Shown here: one piece after another, positions 1-6,497 of the stretch | Layout of the letters: the number at the start of each line of letters is the position of its first letter | How positions within the stretch are numbered: the first letter of the stretch is position 1 | Origin: Methylotenera_A sp040387095 | GTDB taxonomy: Bacteria; Pseudomonadota; Gammaproteobacteria; Burkholderiales; Methylophilaceae | NCBI GenBank assembly: GCA_040387095.1 | Contig: JAZKEJ010000063.1 | Coordinates: 1 to 9,476, forward strand | Reading direction: 5' to 3' | Length of the DNA stretch: 9,476 nt | The notes under the pieces: model-generated | Database searches by the model: none | What the model saw: the letters and a program-made list of their open reading frames with translations, nothing else | Told to the model about the DNA's origin: nothing | Translations under genes and position numbers: made by a program

Positions 1-2
1 TT

Positions 3-713
3 AGCTTGATTGATCATGCAATCCATCATTTGCCCGCCATCGCCAAACAAGTATTTGATGTATCTGGCGCTGGAGATACTGTCATTGCTACTTTAGCAGC
101 TGGGTTGATGCACAATCTTTCAGTACTACAAAGTTTGCAACTGGCGAATATCGCAGCAGCCGTAGTAGTTGGAAAAGTAGGTACTGTGCCTATCTCGCAA
201 GCAGATTTACTGGATGCTGTGGCTAGCCAACAAAGTAGCGATCAAGCGCACAAAGTGTGTGATTTAGATCAATTAAAAACCAAAGTAAATGCCTGGAAAA
301 AAGCCAATCAAAAAATCGTATTCACTAATGGTTGTTTTGATTTGTTGCACGCAGGCCATGTCACTTATTTAGAAGCAGCCAAAAAACGCGGTGATAAATT
401 GATTTTGGGTTTAAATACTGACCGCTCGGTGAGTGCGATTAAAGGACCAACGCGACCTGTTGTGCATGAAAATGACCGTGCGCGCGTATTGGCTGCGCTA
501 GAAAGTGTGGATGCCGTCATTCTGTTCGATGAAGATACGCCGCTTAACTTAATCAATGTCATTCAGCCCAATATTATCGCCAAAGGTAGTGATTACAGCG
601 CTGACCAGGTGGTGGGGGGCATGGAAGTAAAAAGCTGGGGTGGTGAGATTGCGTTGATCGATTTAGTAGAAGGTCGCAGCACGAGTAACATCATCAAAAA
701 AATGAATAGTTAA
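3..713 (+). CDS. hldE: Bifunctional heptose-7-phosphate kinase / heptose-1-phosphate adenylyltransferase HldE, 3' part (5' end outside window)
   Basis: HldE makes ADP-D-glycero-beta-D-manno-heptose for the lipopolysaccharide inner core in the cytoplasm. The reading frame is open to the left edge, so the gene starts upstream of the window; the TTG at position 6 is only an internal codon. About 236 codons are present, roughly half of a usual 470-residue HldE. The first 70 or so visible residues are the end of the PfkB/ribokinase-type kinase domain, with the GAGDT motif that carries the catalytic aspartate (bases 75-89). After a short linker comes the nucleotidyltransferase domain, with TNGCFDLLHAGH (the HxGH nucleotide-binding signature, about bases 324-359), KGSDY, and a GRSTS motif near the C terminus. 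Both domains are in one chain, as in enteric bacteria, not split into HldA and HldC. It is the first visible gene of a plus-strand operon; waaF follows 18 bp later in the same reading frame. The identification is secure. Confidence 0.95.
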   Translation, partial: SLIDHAIHHLPAIAKQVFDVSGAGDTVIATLAAGLMHNLSVLQSLQLANIAAAVVVGKVGTVPISQADLLDAVASQQSSDQAHKVCDLDQLKTKVNAWKKANQKIVFTNGCFDLLHAGHVTYLEAAKKRGDKLILGLNTDRSVSAIKGPTRPVVHENDRARVLAALESVDAVILFDEDTPLNLINVIQPNIIAKGSDYSADQVVGGMEVKSWGGEIALIDLVEGRSTSNIIKKMNS

Positions 714-731
714 TCAGCTGTCATTTCGCGC

Positions 732-1766
732 ATGTCTGTTGAAAATAACCCTGAAAAAATATTAGTGCTAGGCCCAGCATGGGTCGGCGACATGGTATTA
801 GCACAGAGCTTATTTAAAACTCTTAAAGCGAATCGTCCAAATTGTGTCATTGACGTTGCAGCACCCGCTTGGACACTGCCTTTATTAGAGCGCATGCCAG
901 AAGTTAACGGCAAAATAGCGTTAACTTTTAAGCATGGCGAATTAGCTTTTTGGCAGCGCATTGCATTTGGCAGAACCTTAAAAAATGCAGGTTATACTCA
1001 AAGCATTATCCTCACTAACTCGTTCAAATCTGCACTATTGCCTTGGGCGGCTGGCATTAAAAAGCGTACTAGTTTTTTGGGTGAAATGCGCTATGGTTTA
1101 ATTAACGATATTCGCCCATTGGATAAATCAAAACTCAAAAAAACGGTTGAGCGCTTTGTTAGCCTAGGGCTAGATGCGGAACAAAAATCAATCGAAAATC
1201 TGCCAGAACCTGAACTCATTTCAAATAGAGACAATGCATTAACCGTTTTAAAGCGTCTCAACATAATTTTACATAGCTCAAAAATATTAGGCTTATGCCC
1301 GGGGGCAGAGTACGGCGAGGCCAAACGCTGGCCAGCGGAATATTATGCCCAAGTTGCAGATGATGCATTAAGCAAAGGTTGGCAGGTGTGGTTATTTGGC
1401 TCAGCAAAAGATATTGCCGTCACTGCTCAAATTAACCAAATCACGCAGAATCGCTGCGTAGACTTTGGCGGAAAAACAAAACTGGGTGATGCCATCGATT
1501 TAATGGCGTTGTGCGACACTGTGGTAAGCAACGATTCAGGCCTTATGCACGTTGCCGCGGCATTAAATAAAAACGTGATTGCTATTTATGGTTCCAGTAA
1601 CCCGCTACACACACCTCCTATGTCTAGCAAAGCCGTTATAGCCTATTTAGCACTTTCATGCAGCCCCTGTTTTAAACGCGAATGCCCATTGCAGGGAGCC
1701 AATGAACACTTAGCCTGCTTAAAAAATATTTCACCTAAAAATGTTATTTCCAATATCCATTTTTAA
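732..1766 (+). CDS. waaF: ADP-heptose:LPS heptosyltransferase II (WaaF/RfaF)
   Basis: This GT-B fold, family 9 glycosyltransferase adds the second L-glycero-D-manno-heptose from ADP-heptose to the first heptose of the lipopolysaccharide inner core, on the cytoplasmic face of the inner membrane. The 344 residues match the usual length of about 345-350. The N-terminal GPAWVGDMV motif (residues 14-22) contains the conserved aspartate of heptosyltransferases. PGAEYGEAKRWP (190-201) and NDSGLMHVAAA (267-277) are the ADP-heptose-binding signatures of the C-terminal domain. The cysteine-rich tail (C310, C313, C318, C329) is typical of WaaF more than of WaaC. The ATG at 732 is the only plausible start, because an in-frame TAA lies 18 bp before it. 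I see no Shine-Dalgarno sequence, so translation may be coupled to hldE. The neighbours, HldE before and glycan-modifying genes after, fit a core-assembly operon. Confidence 0.94.
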   Translation: MSVENNPEKILVLGPAWVGDMVLAQSLFKTLKANRPNCVIDVAAPAWTLPLLERMPEVNGKIALTFKHGELAFWQRIAFGRTLKNAGYTQSIILTNSFKSALLPWAAGIKKRTSFLGEMRYGLINDIRPLDKSKLKKTVERFVSLGLDAEQKSIENLPEPELISNRDNALTVLKRLNIILHSSKILGLCPGAEYGEAKRWPAEYYAQVADDALSKGWQVWLFGSAKDIAVTAQINQITQNRCVDFGGKTKLGDAIDLMALCDTVVSNDSGLMHVAAALNKNVIAIYGSSNPLHTPPMSSKAVIAYLALSCSPCFKRECPLQGANEHLACLKNISPKNVISNIHF

Positions 1767-1771
1767 AAGCT

Positions 1772-2419
1772 ATGTTTAAGTTATTGTCATTTTTCAATAC
1801 ACGTCGCGCACAGAAAAAACGCAAAAAGCAGCTGAATAAGCCAGTCAGGTCAGCAATCCGGTTTAAGAAAAATTACCCAAATTACTCTATTGGCAAAAAC
1901 TGCTATGGGGTTCCGAGTATAAAATTTCAGCATCCTGATGCTCATCTGCAAATTGGTTCTTACTGCTCTATCGGAAAAAATGTACAGATTTTTATGGGCG
2001 GTATGCATCACATTGATTGGATAAGCACTTATCCTTTTCACGCTTTTTTTGATCAGGGGTTATCGATTCAAAATGGCGAAACAACCAACGGCGATGTGGT
2101 GATTGGTAGTGATGTGTGGATTTGTGAAAATGCGACTATTTTGTCTGGCATTACTATAGGCCATGGCGCTGTGATTGCAAATGGCGCGATTGTAACTAAA
2201 GACATTGCGCCCTATTCTATTGTTGGTGGGAATCCAGCAAAGCATATTCGCTGGCGATTTGATGAGGCGACTAGAGATGCTTTACTTAATATTGCATGGT
2301 GGGATTGGCCAGAAGATGAAATCTTGAGGGTGGTTAATCTCATTTGTTCAGACAATATTGCCGATTTTTTAAACTATGCAAACAGCAGAAACAATCCACT
2401 TAACGAATGGAAAAGCTAA
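1772..2419 (+). CDS. Hexapeptide-repeat (left-handed beta-helix) acyltransferase, xenobiotic acyltransferase (CatB/Vat-like) type
   Basis: This is probably an acetyl-CoA-dependent O-acetyltransferase acting on a sugar of the lipopolysaccharide or another surface glycan. Residues 1-35 are strongly basic (RRAQKKRKKQ and neighbours). Residues 40-155 show the I-G-x-x-x-x repeats of a left-handed beta-helix: IGKN, IGSYCSIGKN, IGSDVWICENATILSG, ITIGHGAVIANGAIVTKD. The signature MHHIDWISTYPF (residues 78-89) matches the catalytic-histidine loop of the XAT family, with H79 the likely catalytic base. The end of the helix is VGGNPAKHIRWRF, followed by the usual C-terminal helix with WWDWPEDEI. The length of 215 is normal for the family, which works as a trimer. 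It begins 5 bp after waaF and overlaps the next gene by 13 bp, so it belongs to the operon. There is no obvious ribosome-binding site. The family is sure; the substrate is unknown, and the operon context argues for glycan rather than antibiotic acetylation. Confidence 0.88.
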   Translation: MFKLLSFFNTRRAQKKRKKQLNKPVRSAIRFKKNYPNYSIGKNCYGVPSIKFQHPDAHLQIGSYCSIGKNVQIFMGGMHHIDWISTYPFHAFFDQGLSIQNGETTNGDVVIGSDVWICENATILSGITIGHGAVIANGAIVTKDIAPYSIVGGNPAKHIRWRFDEATRDALLNIAWWDWPEDEILRVVNLICSDNIADFLNYANSRNNPLNEWKS

Positions 2420-3966
2420 ATTTGTTTACTATCATTCATAAAAAAATAATCAGCATCCCCGAGAAGCGACTAATTTGGTGGCTAGTTTTACTGAGTGCCT
2501 TGATTGCCTGGCGCATTATGTATATTCAGCACGGTTGGATTAACGATGACTCCGTGCTGTATTTTGAAGTCGCCAGATTATTTTCATTAGGCGATTGGAA
2601 AGCAGGGCTATCGCTATATGACTGGGCTTTTTACCCGGCCTTGATTGCTGGCGTGCATAAAATCACCAGCGCCTCATTTCAATTGTCTGCACAAATACTC
2701 AATATTGCTTTTTTTGCTTTAACTACTTTTAGTTTTTTATCGCTTATTCGCATCGCCGGTGGCAATCAATTAACCATTGCCTGTGGTGCATTATTACTTT
2801 TTAGCACCTCATATATTGTGGGCGATATACTGCCCATGCTATTAAGAGATCAAGGGTTCTGGGCTTTTTTTCTTACCAGCATCTACTATTTTATTCAATA
2901 TTATCGCCACCAAAGTTTTAAATCTGCACTGTTATGGCAAGTTTATGCGTTGATTGCCGTGCTATTTAGAGTAGAAGCAGTCACCTTTTTTGCTTTATTA
3001 CCGTTGATATTTTTAGTGGAAAAAAAACATGACGGCATTAAACCGTGGGCAATATCCAGTACCTTAGGCTTACTGATACTGGCAACGCTTTTATTGATAC
3101 ATGTATTTCATCCCACATTAACGCTAACCGATTTTGGCCGGGTTAACCAGTTAACCACCTTGTTGCAACAAGGCTTTATCAATATGGCAAATGGTGCCAA
3201 TGCCAAAGCGTCTATTATTTCTGCACTTGTATTAAGCAGTTTTTTAGAAGAATACAGTATGCTGGTATTGCTTACTGGCTTATTCGCCATACTGGTTATT
3301 AAATGCCTGTTTTCTGCAGGCTGGGTTTCAATCGCTCTACTGGTATTTAAACTCCGCCTAGCAAAAAAAACCATCGCGCCAGACGCACTTAAAATATTTT
3401 ACTGGGTGATCGCTCTAGCGGTTCTGAATGCTGCTCTTATATTATTGAACGTATACGTACTTTCTGGTCGTTATGTTGCCAGCCTTGGCTTTATCATATT
3501 GATATTAGCGGCTTTTTGCCTTGCGCATCTCATCAAAAAAGCAAAAAAAAGCCGGCATAAATGGGTATTAACTCTGGTTTTAGTCGTATTAGCACTCACT
3601 TTAATCAGCAATATATTACCTAAAAAAGGGAGTTTAAATTATGAGCAAAATGCAGTTGCATGGATCAAGCAGCTTGAAATACCAAGTGGTCAGCGCGTTT
3701 TTTATGTCAGCCCAAGGGCTCGATATTATGCAAATGCGCCCTATGAAGGCCGTGGCTATAAGTACTGGGATTACACACAACAAGCGATTACAAACGGGAC
3801 AATCTATAATTACGACTATCTGATGATTAACTTAGATGTAGATGGCGAATCTGCAAAAAAAGAAATGGTTTTAGCGGATAAATTGCCACAATATCGACTC
3901 ATTCATACGGTATATGGATTTAAAAAGAAAAAAAGAATATTGATATATAAAAGACAGACCGGCTAA
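2407..3966 (+). CDS. Multi-pass membrane glycosyltransferase, GT-C fold (family 39 / ArnT-like)
   Basis: This is a predicted integral inner-membrane enzyme of 519 residues. GT-C enzymes take a sugar from a polyprenyl-phosphate donor and add it to a glycan or lipid A on the periplasmic side. After one N-terminal membrane segment (about 20-40) comes the first periplasmic loop with INDDSVLYFEVARLF, whose D47-D48 pair occupies the place of the catalytic acidic residues of GT39/GT83 enzymes. Further hydrophobic segments lie at about 93-117, 121-142, 150-166, 173-204, 213-235, 269-300, 301-318, 328-352, 354-376 and 385-404, giving eleven or twelve passes with the usual uncertainty. Residues 405-519 are a soluble tail ending in lysine-rich KKKKR. 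The ATG at 2407 lies inside the end of the acetyltransferase gene (13-bp overlap), pointing to translational coupling. The sugar transferred cannot be read from the sequence; a polymerase- or ligase-like membrane protein is a less likely alternative. Confidence 0.8.
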   Translation: MEKLNLFTIIHKKIISIPEKRLIWWLVLLSALIAWRIMYIQHGWINDDSVLYFEVARLFSLGDWKAGLSLYDWAFYPALIAGVHKITSASFQLSAQILNIAFFALTTFSFLSLIRIAGGNQLTIACGALLLFSTSYIVGDILPMLLRDQGFWAFFLTSIYYFIQYYRHQSFKSALLWQVYALIAVLFRVEAVTFFALLPLIFLVEKKHDGIKPWAISSTLGLLILATLLLIHVFHPTLTLTDFGRVNQLTTLLQQGFINMANGANAKASIISALVLSSFLEEYSMLVLLTGLFAILVIKCLFSAGWVSIALLVFKLRLAKKTIAPDALKIFYWVIALAVLNAALILLNVYVLSGRYVASLGFIILILAAFCLAHLIKKAKKSRHKWVLTLVLVVLALTLISNILPKKGSLNYEQNAVAWIKQLEIPSGQRVFYVSPRARYYANAPYEGRGYKYWDYTQQAITNGTIYNYDYLMINLDVDGESAKKEMVLADKLPQYRLIHTVYGFKKKKRILIYKRQTG

Positions 3967-3976
3967 TTTTTCAATG

Positions 3977-4873
3977 CTAAGAATTTGCCAGCATTTCACT
4001 TGCTGCGGTAATGGTTGCTTTTAATCTGTGTTCTTTATCAACAAAACTGAGACTATTTCGATCAACAAATAAGCCCTTAACGCTGTGAAAAGCTAAATAA
4101 ATATTTGCCTTGCGAATAAGAATTTTTGCGAGTCTACGCCTGTCTTTTTCGTGGTAATGTTTGACAAAAAACAAATACAATCCACGCCTTTTTCTAAGCC
4201 ATTTCTCATACGAATCTGCGCCAATTTCACTGGTGCCAGATACGTGCATAATTTTTACATCATGCGTAAAGCCAATCGCATATCCAGCCAATCTTATTCG
4301 CAGACAAATATCAATATCTTCACCATACAAAAAATAATCTTCATCAAAACCGTTTATTTGATTAAAAAAATCCCGGTTAAGCAGCATGCAAGCGCCCAAT
4401 ACCCAAGCAATCTCACCAGGTAAATCATTTAGTTTTTGTGTATGTTTTAAGTAACGCTGTGATGGATATGTATGGCGCGCAAAAACTTGTTTGTTTTTTC
4501 TAGGCTCATTTACCAATGGCGCCATTAAACCAATTTGTGGATTATCAGCAAGTGCATCAACTAAATGCTTGATTGCCTGCGTTTCGTTTACAACTGTATC
4601 TGGGTTCAGCAACAATAAAAATTCGCCACGGGCTTGTAAAGCGCCTAAATTATTCGCACGGCCAAAGCCTAAATTGGTCTGGCTTTTTATCAATCGAATA
4701 TTTTCTGATAACGCTGACTGCAAGATAGAGACACTATTATCTTGACTGGCATTGTCTACTACGATAATTTCTAGCTGCACACGAGTTTGACGTTGTAATG
4801 AACGAATGCAATCAAGCGCATAGCCACCAGAGTTGTAGTTGACGATAATGACGGAAACAAAAGGTATTGTCAT
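3977..4873 (-). CDS. Glycosyltransferase family 2 (rhamnosyltransferase-like, GT-A fold)
   Basis: This is a cytoplasmic, probably membrane-associated sugar transferase using a nucleotide sugar. The N terminus VSVIIVNYNSGGYALDCIRSL (residues 6-26) is the classic start of family 2 enzymes. VVDNASQDNS (38-47) binds the nucleotide. LLLLNPDTVV (86-95) holds the NPD triad, the metal-binding DxD equivalent in this subgroup. WVLGACMLLNRDFF and GFDEDYFLYGEDIDICLRIRLAG (about 175-197) supply the catalytic-base acidic residues. NPD together with YGEDID-type motifs is typical of enzymes labelled dTDP-rhamnosyl transferases (WbbL-like), but the donor is not proven. The length of 298 is normal. The ATG at 4873 follows the HAD gene by 15 bp with no clear Shine-Dalgarno sequence, so the two are likely one transcript. 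Its stop codon lies 10 bp from the stop of the convergent GT-C gene. Confidence 0.9.
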   Translation of the reverse strand: MTIPFVSVIIVNYNSGGYALDCIRSLQRQTRVQLEIIVVDNASQDNSVSILQSALSENIRLIKSQTNLGFGRANNLGALQARGEFLLLLNPDTVVNETQAIKHLVDALADNPQIGLMAPLVNEPRKNKQVFARHTYPSQRYLKHTQKLNDLPGEIAWVLGACMLLNRDFFNQINGFDEDYFLYGEDIDICLRIRLAGYAIGFTHDVKIMHVSGTSEIGADSYEKWLRKRRGLYLFFVKHYHEKDRRRLAKILIRKANIYLAFHSVKGLFVDRNSLSFVDKEHRLKATITAASEMLANS

Positions 4874-4888
4874 ATTATTGATGCAAGG

Positions 4889-5572
4889 TTAATCAGGATT
4901 TAACAGTGCTTGAATAGACGCTACCACTTTTATTTCATGCTCTGCACAATAACTCTTCCAGTCAGCTACTTCAGTCCAATCACTAACAAAAACAAAATCT
5001 AAGCCTGCTTTAGTTGATGCCTCATAATCATATTTACTATCGCCTACAAACAACGCCGGCATCTGTAAATTATCGTTAGATTTTTCGCGCGCTAAAACCG
5101 TGTCTTTATTATCTGGGCTGCCAAATAAGCCGCCATCAAAGTATTTTGTTAAATCACGTTTCGCAAATAAATCCCGAATCTCTTGCTGGTCACCACCAGA
5201 AAGTATCATCCATTTCGCATCTGCGGTGGCATTTCTTAACGCTTCTAAGCCATTTGCAATTGTACAATTCATTAAACCTTCTTCCAGCTCTCGGCTAAAT
5301 TCATCTAAAAATAGTTGAATTGCCTTTTCTGTGGCAGGCTCATTTATTACCTTACGTAAATACCAATCAAACTTGTGATAACGCGAAATACCGCCTAATC
5401 TAACGTGGTAATCTACTAGCGACTGCGCTTGTGCATCGGTTGCACCTAAGTTTTTGGCAGTACGAAAATAAGCTTCTGTTTTTACAATATTCGAGTCAAG
5501 AATGACGCCATCGCAATCAAATACGATGGTTTTATATTTTTTTAAATCGAGAGTTTCAATCAATAAGCGCAA
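4889..5572 (-). CDS. HAD-superfamily (subfamily IA) hydrolase, probable sugar or small-metabolite phosphatase
   Basis: This is a predicted cytoplasmic phosphatase. All four HAD motifs are present in a 227-residue chain: motif I IVFDCDGVILDS (nucleophile D19, general acid D21), motif II WMILSGGD (S125), motif III lysine in GSPDNKDTVL (K156), and motif IV LFVGDSKYDYEAS (D178 and D182 for magnesium). A helical cap lies between motif I and motif II (about residues 28-105), as in phosphoglycolate-phosphatase-like enzymes, and contains GGISRYHKFDWYLRK. The start is a TTG at 5572, with AGGA seven bases upstream; no ATG exists before motif I, and a second TTG at 5563 is the only alternative. It is followed after 15 bp by the family 2 glycosyltransferase and preceded by the eda terminator, so the two genes probably form a separate transcription unit. 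Enzymes of this type often sit in surface-polysaccharide loci, perhaps dephosphorylating a sugar precursor; the substrate is unknown. Confidence 0.87.
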   Translation of the reverse strand: MRLLIETLDLKKYKTIVFDCDGVILDSNIVKTEAYFRTAKNLGATDAQAQSLVDYHVRLGGISRYHKFDWYLRKVINEPATEKAIQLFLDEFSRELEEGLMNCTIANGLEALRNATADAKWMILSGGDQQEIRDLFAKRDLTKYFDGGLFGSPDNKDTVLAREKSNDNLQMPALFVGDSKYDYEASTKAGLDFVFVSDWTEVADWKSYCAEHEIKVVASIQALLNPD

Positions 5573-5579
5573 ACAATTT

Positions 5580-5583
5580 TCCT
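5580..5583 (-). promoter_or_regulatory. Ribosome-binding site supporting the TTG start of the HAD gene
   Basis: On the minus strand the sequence reads AGGA, then seven bases, then TTG at 5572. No ATG or GTG in frame lies near the beginning of the HAD fold, so this spacing decides the start. It is better than the spacing to the alternative TTG at 5563 (16 bases). Confidence 0.6.
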
Positions 5584-5633
5584 GACTTTAATTTCAATAT
5601 AAATCTATTACTTAACACTTTTTAACACCCAAT

Positions 5634-5662
5634 AAAAAAGGGTTTGTGTTAACCACAAACCC
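5634..5662 (-). terminator. Rho-independent terminator after eda
   Basis: A perfect 9-bp stem (GGGTTTGTG at 5640-5648 and CACAAACCC at 5654-5662) closes a five-base loop. On the minus strand it is followed directly by six T residues (the A run at 5634-5639). It starts 22 bp past the eda stop codon. This should end the edd-eda transcript and separate it from the HAD-GT2 pair downstream. On the plus strand the stem is followed only by TGATTTTA, so termination in that direction would be weak. Confidence 0.88.
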
Positions 5663-5684
5663 TGATTTTAACGCAGTTAAACAA

Positions 5685-6314
5685 TTATGCAGGTTTAATC
5701 GCGCTCGCTTCTTTGGCTAATTTAGTAATATGCGCCCAGTCTTTCCGTGCAACTGCATCTGCTGGGGTTAACCATGTGCCGCCACAAACCACTACATTTG
5801 GCAGGCTTAAAAATTGCGGTGCTGAGTCAACTGTTACGCCGCCTGTTGGGCAAAATTTCACATCCCCAAATGGTCCTGCAAAACCTTTCAGCAGATTAAT
5901 GCCACCAACAGCAACCGCTGGGAATAGTTTTAAGAAAAAGTAATCGTCCGCATTGGCTGTCATGATCTCTGAACCAGTTGAAACGCCTGGTAATAATGGC
6001 AAACCGATTTTGCGTGCAAATTGACCTAGCTCAGTTGTGTAACCTGGACTTACCGCGAACTGACAACCTGCATCCAACGAGGCTTGTGCATCTTTTAAAT
6101 TACGCACAGTACCTGAACCTAAAATCGCATCTGGCACGTGCTTCGCAATCTGCTCCATTGCCTGCAATGCGCAAGATGAACGCAAAGTCACTTCTAAAAC
6201 CCGAATACCGCCAGCCAATAAAGCCTCTGCCATTGGCACAGCATCTTCGACATTGTTAATCACGATAACCGGAATGACTGGACCTTGTTTTGCTAAATCT
6301 AATGTATTAATCAT
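5685..6314 (-). CDS. eda: 2-keto-3-deoxy-6-phosphogluconate (KDPG) aldolase, also 4-hydroxy-2-oxoglutarate aldolase
   Basis: Eda splits KDPG into pyruvate and glyceraldehyde-3-phosphate, the last step of the Entner-Doudoroff pathway, in the cytoplasm. The 209 residues match the usual length of about 205-213 for this trimeric class I aldolase. Visible signatures are GIRVLEVTLRS with E41 and R45, ILGSGTVRN (64-72), FAVSPGYT (86-93), FFLKLFPA with the Schiff-base lysine K129, CPTGGV (155-160) and the phosphate-binding GGTWL (178-182), where T180 takes the place of the serine seen in the Escherichia coli enzyme. The ATG at 6314 is preceded on the minus strand by TAGGT at a normal distance, a good ribosome-binding site. 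It follows edd on the same strand, but with an unusually long 181-bp gap filled in large part by a palindromic repeat. The terminator at 5634-5662 ends the unit. Confidence 0.96.
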   Translation of the reverse strand: MINTLDLAKQGPVIPVIVINNVEDAVPMAEALLAGGIRVLEVTLRSSCALQAMEQIAKHVPDAILGSGTVRNLKDAQASLDAGCQFAVSPGYTTELGQFARKIGLPLLPGVSTGSEIMTANADDYFFLKLFPAVAVGGINLLKGFAGPFGDVKFCPTGGVTVDSAPQFLSLPNVVVCGGTWLTPADAVARKDWAHITKLAKEASAIKPA

Positions 6315-6396
6315 ACTTTTACCTAGTTAAAAAATTTGAATTCTGCATTCTTTGATATTGCCCAGAATGACGATTTATGAATTGGAGTTTAAGTTT

Positions 6397-6497
6397 AAAC
6401 TTTGATAATCGGCTGAGAACAAGGCGCATGAACGCAGACAGTATGATTAGTACGGCAAGTGAAATGCAACGCAGTTATCAGTCGATTTGCAAAGGTT
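6397..6497. repeat. Imperfect terminal inverted repeat element, about 101 bp (MITE-like or REP-like)
   Basis: The left arm (6397-6420, beginning AAACTTTGATAATCGG) and the reverse complement of the right arm (6474-6497, beginning AACCTTTGCAAATCGA) agree at most positions over about 23 bases: TTTG, AATCG, CTGA and AAC blocks match, separated by single mismatches and one one-base gap. The inner part (AAGGCGCATGAACGC against a GCAACGCA block) carries further weak symmetry around 6421-6473. There is no coding capacity. The right end overlaps the first bases of the edd stop codon (6496-6498), and the left end sits beside the perfect palindrome AAGTTTAAACTT (6391-6402). The form resembles dispersed intergenic repeats or miniature inverted-repeat elements of proteobacteria. 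I cannot test copy number, so the mobile origin is inferred. In RNA it could fold into one long hairpin between edd and eda. Confidence 0.6.

Noticed and set aside
1772..2419. Chloramphenicol or streptogramin acetyltransferase (resistance gene) reading of the hexapeptide protein
   Set aside because: The fold family is shared, but the position inside a waa operon and its basic N-terminal extension argue for a glycan acetyltransferase.
4151..4423. Plus-strand open frame of 90 codons opposite the GT2 gene
   Set aside because: It lies antisense within a gene with all family 2 motifs, and shows no ribosome-binding site or domain.
6340..6368. Small inverted repeat ATTCTG / CAGAAT upstream of eda
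   Set aside because: The arms are six bases with a 17-base loop in AT-rich DNA. There is no T run or link to a promoter, so chance is likely.
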